Positions 56,830 through 64,000 of a DNA stretch of 64,000 nucleotides are shown here, piece by piece. A program made the translations under genes and the position numbers. The first letter of the stretch is position 1. Each line of letters opens with the position of its first letter. Location of the stretch: contig NW_024881855.1 in NCBI RefSeq assembly GCF_019059575.1, forward strand, positions 496,001 through 560,000, given 5' to 3'. This DNA is from Amphibalanus amphitrite (taxonomy: Eukaryota; Arthropoda; Thecostraca; Balanomorpha; Balanidae). The notes beneath the pieces were generated by a model. The model was not told the origin of the DNA. It saw only the letters and a program-made list of their open reading frames with translations, and searched no databases.

Positions 56830-58087
56830 ATGCATGATTAACGGGAAACACACGTCAGCCAAGGAAATTCATCTTTTTAAAATGCAAACATTTGCGGGTG
56901 ATGGGTTAAATTCAAGGTACTCAAGCACACTGGTGTGCCGTACAGTCACTGGGCTAGTGCAGATTTCCATTCCTGTTGGTCTGTGCAGTGTGCTGACTTC
57001 TGGTGCATATTTGTCACCCTAGTTCTAGCAGCTCATTGACTCTGCTGTCACACTGTGCAATCTGGCAGTGCTTGGGTGCCCTACTCGCATTTGAGTAGGA
57101 TGGGGTTGTGGCTGAAAGAGTGCACATTGTTCGATATGCATTGAACCTCTGGTCAGCTGGCCACTGGCAAGAGAGGGACACTAGACTAGGAAATGGGGAT
57201 GTTATTGTTGGTGTTGCCATCATCTTGTAATGTTTTAAATCCCACCAATGAACACAACATATTTCAATCTGATTCATATTTGTGTAAGATAATGTCAAAA
57301 CAGTAAAGTGATGCAATCCCCATAACCATCTCTTTTTTGAGTCCACAATAAATTTGTGTGGTATGGTTAATATAAGTTACCTTGAATAGACTTGCAAGTT
57401 GCAATATAATGTTTTCTCTCCTTACATGCATAGAAGTACTGGGATATAGTTGATATTGATAAATGGGTCTGTTACATGCTTCTCACATGTGAGTCATGAG
57501 TCATGTTTGTTGTTTCAGTGTCACCCACTTACTTGTGACCAAAAGGGTATGCAGACGCAAGTGAAGTGGAAGTAGAAGTTACTCATCATTCTGTGTTCAA
57601 AACCAATAAAATGGATTCCTAAAAGTTAAAAAACTGACTGCATTCGATCAAAGGTCAGTGTTTGACGCTACATTCCCTTGTCCCTTAATTAGCCAATTAA
57701 AGTAAGCAGCTCATTATCAAGTAATGCAAGGAATATCAATTGATTTTCATTCTTGTTACTCTGTTCAGCTGTTTGTTCTTGCCAAGATACTTGTCTTTAC
57801 ACAATTGTATTTTTATGCTGTCATATATGCATAGTGGCAGGTGGTCTGATCAAAGGTTATTGATATTTATGTATTTTCTGTGTTTTGTAATGCTTTAACA
57901 ACCAATGGATTACCAATTCCATTGCCCTAGGTTGACGGAATCAAACACTGTTCAACGTGCACTCATTTGCACCTCACAGTCTGCAGGCACCCATTTGCTT
58001 TCTTCCTGTCTTATCAGTGCCACCTCTCCCGACCCTCCTTCTTCCCCTGCTCTGGCAGCCGGAGCGCCCGTACCACAGACCGCCACC
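56830..58087. other. Intergenic / 5' flank of WDR7
   Basis: AT-rich upstream region. A pyrimidine-rich acceptor (CTTTCTTCCTGTCTTATCAG, ending near 58016) sits about 70 bases before the WDR7 ATG, suggesting a non-coding first exon further upstream. Confidence 0.35.
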
Positions 58088-61000
58088 ATGAGTCTGGGCC
58101 CGAGTCTGATCGTGCCGGTGACGCTATGGGGCCGGCACCCGCCCACCCACCGGATCTCGAGCCTGTACCTGACGCCCGACCAGCGCACCCTGGTCACCGG
58201 CTGCACGGACGGACAGATTGTCACGTGGACCGTCCAGCCCGGCACGCTGGAGGTATGGCCCGCGCGCGGCACCTCGTGTGCTATCGCGGCACGGCGTGGC
58301 TGGCTGGGAGAGTGTGGGACGTTCCCGGGCCTCTGCTTCTGTTCTGGTGTTATGGTGGCCTTGCTGTGTGAATTGTGTGAATCTCAAGTAAGTGAAAATA
58401 GCGATATTACGATATCAGCGTATATGAAGTGTGAATTTTTAAGTGCATTAAAGGCTGACTGCCGACTGGTGACTATAAGAACACTTCATATTTGAGGTTC
58501 TGGTTGATCGTGCTTGCTATGACTCATAATGTCGTCATGTCTGGTTTTGCAAATTGTTTTCTGGGTGCTTATTTGCAACTTTCTTCACGTATACAATAGT
58601 TTTGTTTAGACCATGGCAGACCATGGCAACTCTTTCGTTAGAACCCTGATACTCGACACGCGACCTCAGTTTAATGAGTGGCTTGGCCATCGTCTGTTTC
58701 CGCAGATAAATCCGTACATGATGCTGGTAGGCCACACCGCGCGGGTGGTCTGCCTGAGCGACGGTCTGCTGCACACCAACCACAAATACCTGGTCTCGGC
58801 AGCTGTCAACGGGTACGTGACAGGCATCAAACAATTACTGGCTCGCGTACAGAGGCGTATATTACGTGACACCATGCCAAATATTCTCTGTTGTCTCTCC
58901 TAGTTCGGCTGAAATGCGAAGTTTGCTCATATAATGATAAATCAGTCTCTAGATGGATATGTAATCACCGAGTCAGCGCAGCGGTAGACTTCATTGTTCC
59001 GAATGGACATCTTATCGTCTTGTTGTCTTTAACAGCGCTCGATCGTCTGTCTGACACTGTGTGCCGCCCCCAGGGAGATGTGCGTCTGGGACCTCCAGGA
59101 AGGCCAATGCATCGAAACGGTCAAAATGTCTTTCATTCATCGTCAGATCTCGGTAAGGACAAGTGGGTTACAGATAAAATATTTACACTGCTCAGCGCCC
59201 TGCTTATTTATGTTTCGTGGCTCTACGATCTTGCATCGCGGCGACTCGTCTTTGAGGCGTATTTTGATTGAGATAAGGGACGGCTTTTGCCGTCCTTTTT
59301 GGATAATATGTGGTTCGCGGCTGTTATCTGCATATTTTCTGTGGTATCAGTAGGTGTTTAATCGGGAATGTGTTTGCTTGTCATCGTATGATGTCCAGAT
59401 GTGCCTGTGGTCTTCTGTTTTTCTTCGGTCTACGAGTATCTAACTTGTAATCACTCTCCGTCACCGGTCTTCAGAATATGCCCTCTGATTCGATGTTCTA
59501 TGCCCCTCCTCTGACCTTGCTTCACCTGACCGAAGCTGGCCTTCTGATCTCGCCATTTAACCCCGCCTTCTGTCACATCCCTGCTCTCATGACTGATTTC
59601 GCCTCTAACCCCTCCTTCTGACCCGCGTGTCCCCGCGTCCCTTCTCCAGGCGTACCAGCCGGCACACGCGTCTGACGTGCTGCTCTACTGCTGCGGCGAG
59701 TACGCTGACATCGCCGTGGTGCACCCGCTCACACTGGAGGTGGTCTACTGGCTCTCCTCCAAGGTCAACTCCAACTGGGTCACATCGCTACACATATTCC
59801 GGCCGAGGGCGGTCACAGGTACGGAGCGGGATGGTACACCGTGGCGGATCGGCCTCTTTACGAGTGTGGGGCCGCGGGGTTCGAGGTCCGCTTTGATATT
59901 CAGATATATTGAGTTGTGAGTTTCACTTGTTGAAATGGGACGCCATTGTGTTGTATCGGTTTATGTCAGTCTGTATGACATACCGCTCCATTATCATTTT
60001 AAATGCCTTTGAACCAAAGCAAATGCAGCGACCGATCTACTTAACCTTCTAACATCTCACACAAAAGAATACATTAAACTCGTAACATCATAAACTTCAT
60101 CTGTGATCTCTGATTCTGTTTTATCTCCGTGCCAATGCAAGCAGTAGGCACCCTTTCTGCTTAACTGCTACGAAGTTACTTCCAACATCACCATCATCAT
60201 TTTCTTCCCCCTGCACCAGACGATATCGTCATGGCCATCAACACAGACAGCGTGGTGAAGATCTGGACGCTGCCGGGATTCGACGAGGTCCAGTCGCCTG
60301 CCGACATCATTTACGAGAACGAGAGCAAGCGGATCCGGTGTTCGAGCGTTCACTTCCTCAAGTGCTGTTCGTTCAACCCGCGGACTGTGCTAGTCGTGTC
60401 GTCAGCATTGTGGCAGGTGAGTGCGTTAGAGGTTGGAGGTTGCGGGATGGGGATGGTCGTGGGCAGGGTTAGTGGAAGGTATAGAGAATGAAAGGTGAAA
60501 GGAAGTAGTAGGGAGGCGGAGTATTGGCGAGGATATTGAGTTCGTTGCACGGTGGCATTGGACTGTGATTTGCGTTTGACTGAGATTTACAATACGGCAT
60601 AAGCGACCGAATTCTATTTTATTGTGCCTAGGGCGCTATCCAACAATGTAACGCTCCATCCCCTTCCCACCCGATCTCACCACGCGTCCCCCTCCGTTGC
60701 CTCAGATATACGACGCGTCCGACTTCTCCCTGCTCTGCACCTCGTCGGAGGAGGATTGTGAGTCGTGGACGCGGGGCGAGTTCCTGGCCGCCGACCGAGT
60801 CATAGTGTGGGCCGACTCCGGGCACGCCTATATCTACAAACTACCCCCAAAGTGAGTGTTCCCATTGGGTGTTTCCTCTAGGCTGGGTGTCCGCTTACAC
60901 TGTCCGGTAAGAGAAGCGAATGTCTAGGAGTGAGTGTCCATCCAGAGTGTATCGCCAAAGTGAGTGTCCTTCTCGAGTGTTTCGCTAGAGTCATTGTTCG

Positions 61001-63214
61001 TCTGGTGTGTGTCGTTAAAAGTGAGCTGTCTTCGAGTGTTCCGCTAGTGAGTGTCCGCCTGCCCCATGGGGGTTGTGTATGTATAAGGGTGACCGGGCCG
61101 ATATGTGACCGCTGTTTTGGAGTTGGACTCTCGATGGCGCGATGCGTCTAAAAGTGACGGGAATCATGTTGTGTGACGCCTACGTTCGCGAGGAGCTGAC
61201 GGGAGGATCGATTCTGCGCGGTGATGAGCGGTCTAAAATGTCTCACGTGGTGCTAATGCAGCTGTGCTCTCGCATGGCTAGCAGCCACCCCGACTCCGCT
61301 GTTCTATTCTGAACACTCCCTCAGATGGTATTTCATTCGGAATAACTCGCCATCTCAGCGCCATGAGCGACCACTCCGAGCCGGAAGCTTGGTATTGATC
61401 ATATGCAAACGCTCTCGTCCGGTATTCAGATCAGAGATCAGACACTACGTGACCGTGTACTCCGCACTGGAAGTGACGGCTTGACGTGCATAATTCACCA
61501 CGGCGATGGCCCTCCCAAGGATCTATCTTCTTGTGCTATGCTGATGTCTGCTGGTGTTATCCGCTTGTATTTATCCTTTTACGCCTGGTATAACCTTATC
61601 AAGCAGGAGTCGGCGGGTGGTGTGAGTGTGTGAGGTCTAAACTTAACAGAGTATGTGTGCGTTTATGGCCTGCTGGGCTTGGTGTGACAAACTCATCCCA
61701 GATCGACCCTCCCACCAACTGACCGGGAATGTCCCTTCCCGAGACGCCCCGCGCACCAGTCGCCCTTATTTACCTCTGGATTATTTCTCTCTTCTGACAG
61801 AAAACTGCGCGGGAAGGCGGTTCGGTCAGTAGTTCACGCACCTAGGCCTTTCATTTATCGACATCTTATTTTGCCGACCAGCACCGCACTGCTAGCTAGA
61901 TGCATGCCGTCCCGAGCTTCTTTGATTATGGTTTCATCGTTGGTTCGTGATTGAATTGCATGCCCGTTTGGTGACCTTTGCCACACATTGAGAGGGTTTA
62001 TTTATTGTGTTTACCCGCCTTCCTCGGTCATGAATGGTGTGTGATGACATTTACGCGATATTTCGCGGAATTCCAGGCTGGGTATTGAGTGTTGTGTCTT
62101 ACTCTCTGTTTATTTTACTGAACATTGTTTCGCAGACAGCAAGAAGTGTTGGTATTGGTCCACCTTTTCTCCTATTGTTGTTTATGCCGCTGTGGTGTTA
62201 TTTTTCTAACACAAGGGGATGATGATGAGTCAGGACATTTTGTTTCGTTAACAAACGACGGCTTTATAAGTGTTCACTGCTGACCAAAGCATGGCCGAGA
62301 ACTTTTGTTTTATTCACTCGCTCGATTCATTTAAGACGCTGCTCGCATTTTTCGTGGAAGGTCTGGGATTCATGCCATTGCGTGATTTTATTCATTGTTT
62401 TATCCTCTACAATACATGTATTTCCTTCAACTTCATCGTTAGGAACGCTTTTTAACAATGCGATAAACTGTGTAGTGTGTAATTATTTTGTTTCCTTTTT
62501 CGTATTAAAAGCTCATTCCGATGTTGTTTATTTTCTTAGCCCAAATTTGCGAAAGGTAGTACCATAGTTCGTTTTCTCGGAGTAGCAACAAATTATGGTG
62601 CCTAGCGGAACGCTCGGAGTATATCACATCTGTATACATCATCAGTGACGTTTGTTATTCGTATAGCTTAGTTTTTCATGTACCTTTAGCCACTGTTCAA
62701 ACGCTCTTGAATAAATTTTAACGGTGCAAAACCTAGAAAATAAGCAGCCTTCTATCCCTTTCACGAAGATAGAGGATATTTTACCTCCAACTTAGTTTCA
62801 TTTCTGTTGGATATTATTCTGCTGCATATTTCTTTTTTTAGGTATGTCATTTCGTCGTGTCCGATTATATGCTTCACTCGTAACTGTTCTATTAATCGCT
62901 TAATAGTCTATCTTATGATCTTATAACACTGGCTACGTGATCGGTCTGTGCCATGGCTTTCTTCCATTCTTCTAACTCCTTCTCATGACCTATACATCCT
63001 GTCCTTCCCTAACTTGTCACTTAACTTTAAAAGTGTGCACTGTGCTTCTGCGGCTGGTCTCACCCTCTCTAACATGACAATCCCCTGCCTTATGACTGGT
63101 CTCTAACGCTTTCCCGGTCTGCCCTACAGCTGCATACCGAGCCACGACCAGTTCCACTCACGGGAAGCGGACGAGCCGTTCCTCTACTGTATTCTCTCGT
63201 CACCGGACCGGCAG
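58088..63214 (+). CDS. WDR7: WD repeat-containing protein 7 (rabconnectin-3 beta), 5' part, seven exons
   Basis: WDR7 pairs with DMXL (rabconnectin-3 alpha) in the complex that promotes V-ATPase assembly and organelle acidification. Exons seen: 58088-58252, 58706-58812, 59074-59152, 59650-59818, 60220-60416, 60706-60851, 63130-63214. All are GT...AG and in phase, covering 316 codons; the gene continues beyond the window. The start has a perfect Kozak context (CGCCACCATG). Landmarks parallel human WDR7: MSLGPSLIVPVTLWGRHPPT, TLVTGCTDGQIVTWTV, MLVGHTARVVCLSDG, EMCVWDLQEGQCIETVKM, AVVHPLTLEVVYWLSSK, DSVVKIWTLPGF, FLAADRVIVWADSGHAYIYK and CIPSHDQF. These are the first WD40 blades. The large sixth intron (60852-63129) holds a minisatellite at its start and no other recognised feature. 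An in-frame open stretch runs upstream to 57905 but is unlikely to be coding. Confidence 0.95.
60850..61065 (+). repeat. Degenerate minisatellite at a WDR7 splice donor
   Basis: Units of about 30-40 bases related to GAGTGTCCATCCAGAGTGTA and TCGCCAAAGTGAGTGTCC repeat loosely. Several copies carry CAAAGTGAGTGT, identical to the exon 6 donor context at 60848-60859, so donor-like sites are duplicated at 60957 and approximately at 61017. Confidence 0.5.
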
Positions 63215-63557
63215 GTATGGTCGATGAAGTGCCGTCCTTGTGGGGAGAGGAGGTCGTGCTAGAGAGGGGGTAGAGAGCTGAGAGGTTCCGTGAAAGATAG
63301 TACCAGATGACTCATGCAGCCTACATTTCGTCACGGCTCATAACTTAGCTTAGATAAAGTTCAATGACATCTTGTTGTTCACTGGTCGTCAGCTGTTGGT
63401 CTTCGCGCTGTTTTCCGTTGTTATCCTTATACCTTCACTGATAACAGGGCCAGTTTCTGCTTCTGATATGTGCTTCCAGCTGTTCCCGTCTGAGGTTACC
63501 CTACCAAACTGTATACGCTCTTCAGTGAATCCCCGTGTCGAGTCCTCGGTTCAAACC

Positions 63558-64000
63558 TACGAGGGGCGTTCAAAAAGTTCCCGGCCCAACCATGAAGGAG
63601 TTGGAATTTCGGCCTGCAATGCGGTGTGTTCAATGATGTGTTATTGGGATGTCCACTTGTGTAGCCATTAACCATTACCAATCTGCCCTGTGATTGGTTC
63701 AGGCTGCTAATTAATCGTAACATAGTTTGCCATTCCCGGTCAGAATGGGCGACGCCCAGAAGAGAACAGTGATTTGGTTCATGCATTGCAGAAAAATGCA
63801 GTAAACGTTATTCACGAAAAGCTAGTGCCAACACATGTTGAGGTTTGTCTTTCTTACAGTAGCGTCAAAAAGTGGGCATCTCTGTTAAATTTTGGTCAAC
63901 AGATCATTAATAGTCACCCCCGCAGTGGCCAGCCGTCAACGGCATTGACTCAAGAAAATATGAAAAATAGGCACTTCTTTGTGAAAAATGACAAAGGTTC
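63558..64000 (+). mobile_element. mariner-like transposon, 5' part, cut by the window edge
   Basis: The left end TACGAGGGGCGTTCAAAAAG is a typical mariner-family terminal repeat on a TA target. From 63745 a transposase-like translation runs GDAQKRTVIWFMHC and, in another frame, YSSVKKWASLLNFGQ and HPRSGQPSTALTQEN, the helix-turn-helix region of mariner transposases. A stop after about 19 codons and a frame change show that it is inactive. The rest lies outside the window. Confidence 0.8.

Noticed and set aside
57905-58087. Extended N terminus for WDR7 in the same open frame
   Set aside because: The ATG at 58088 has a perfect Kozak context and matches the conserved WDR7 start. A splice acceptor at about 58016 lies within the upstream stretch.
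1-64000. Retroviral, LTR or Polinton remains
   Set aside because: I saw no capsid, integrase, envelope or long terminal direct repeats. The only reverse transcriptase is of the CR1/L2 LINE type.

Overview
This is a eukaryotic nuclear window from an invertebrate, most likely an arthropod. A crustacean is my guess, from gene content and from the many short GT-AG introns between GC-rich exons. It is not bacterial: every recognisable gene is split by introns with consensus GT...AG ends, and all exon phases I worked out join in frame.

Layout, left to right. (1) 1-1433 (+): the 3' end of histidine ammonia-lyase (HAL), with a poly(A) signal at 1747. (2) 4738-19849 (-): a complete 14-exon TTC39 (IML2-family) gene of 626 codons. 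Its large introns carry dispersed elements. (3) 20.0-28.1 kb: a gene-poor block of nested DNA transposons, a LINE fragment and tRNA-derived SINE pieces. (4) 28116-35706 (+): a complete 10-exon AIFM3-type Rieske/FAD oxidoreductase of 553 codons. About 90% of its second intron is two mobile elements. (5) 37539-37733 (-): NOP10, 64 codons. (6) 37.9-45.9 kb: a 2.8-kb TTAA-ended element, palindromic MITEs and a CR1/L2-like LINE with a 741-codon reverse transcriptase frame. (7) 46101-48526 (+): ribosome production factor RPF1, 323 codons. (8) 49270-50616 (-): an unrecognised 277-codon membrane protein. (9) 51354-53287 (-): a 457-codon protein with a coiled-coil start, a basic disordered stretch and one decayed eIF4A-like RecA domain. 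(10) 53.3-58.0 kb: intergenic, with a MITE, a tandem repeat and an inverted-repeat element. (11) 58088 to beyond the right edge (+): the 5' part of WDR7 (rabconnectin-3 beta). A mariner-like transposon lies after its seventh exon and runs off the window.

The genes do not form one pathway. HAL is amino-acid catabolism; NOP10 and RPF1 both serve ribosome biogenesis; AIFM3 is a redox protein; WDR7 partners the V-ATPase regulator rabconnectin-3; TTC39 is a TPR scaffold. They look like ordinary linked housekeeping genes in a repeat-rich genome.

The most unusual content is twofold. First, a family of TTAA-bounded non-autonomous elements with poly-G/poly-C hairpins just inside their ends and interiors dense in AGGTCA nuclear-receptor half-sites; a related AGGTCA core also occurs inside an element with unrelated ends. 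Second, the eIF4A-derived pseudo-helicase, which has lost every catalytic motif while keeping the fold signature. I see no retrovirus, LTR element or Polinton.
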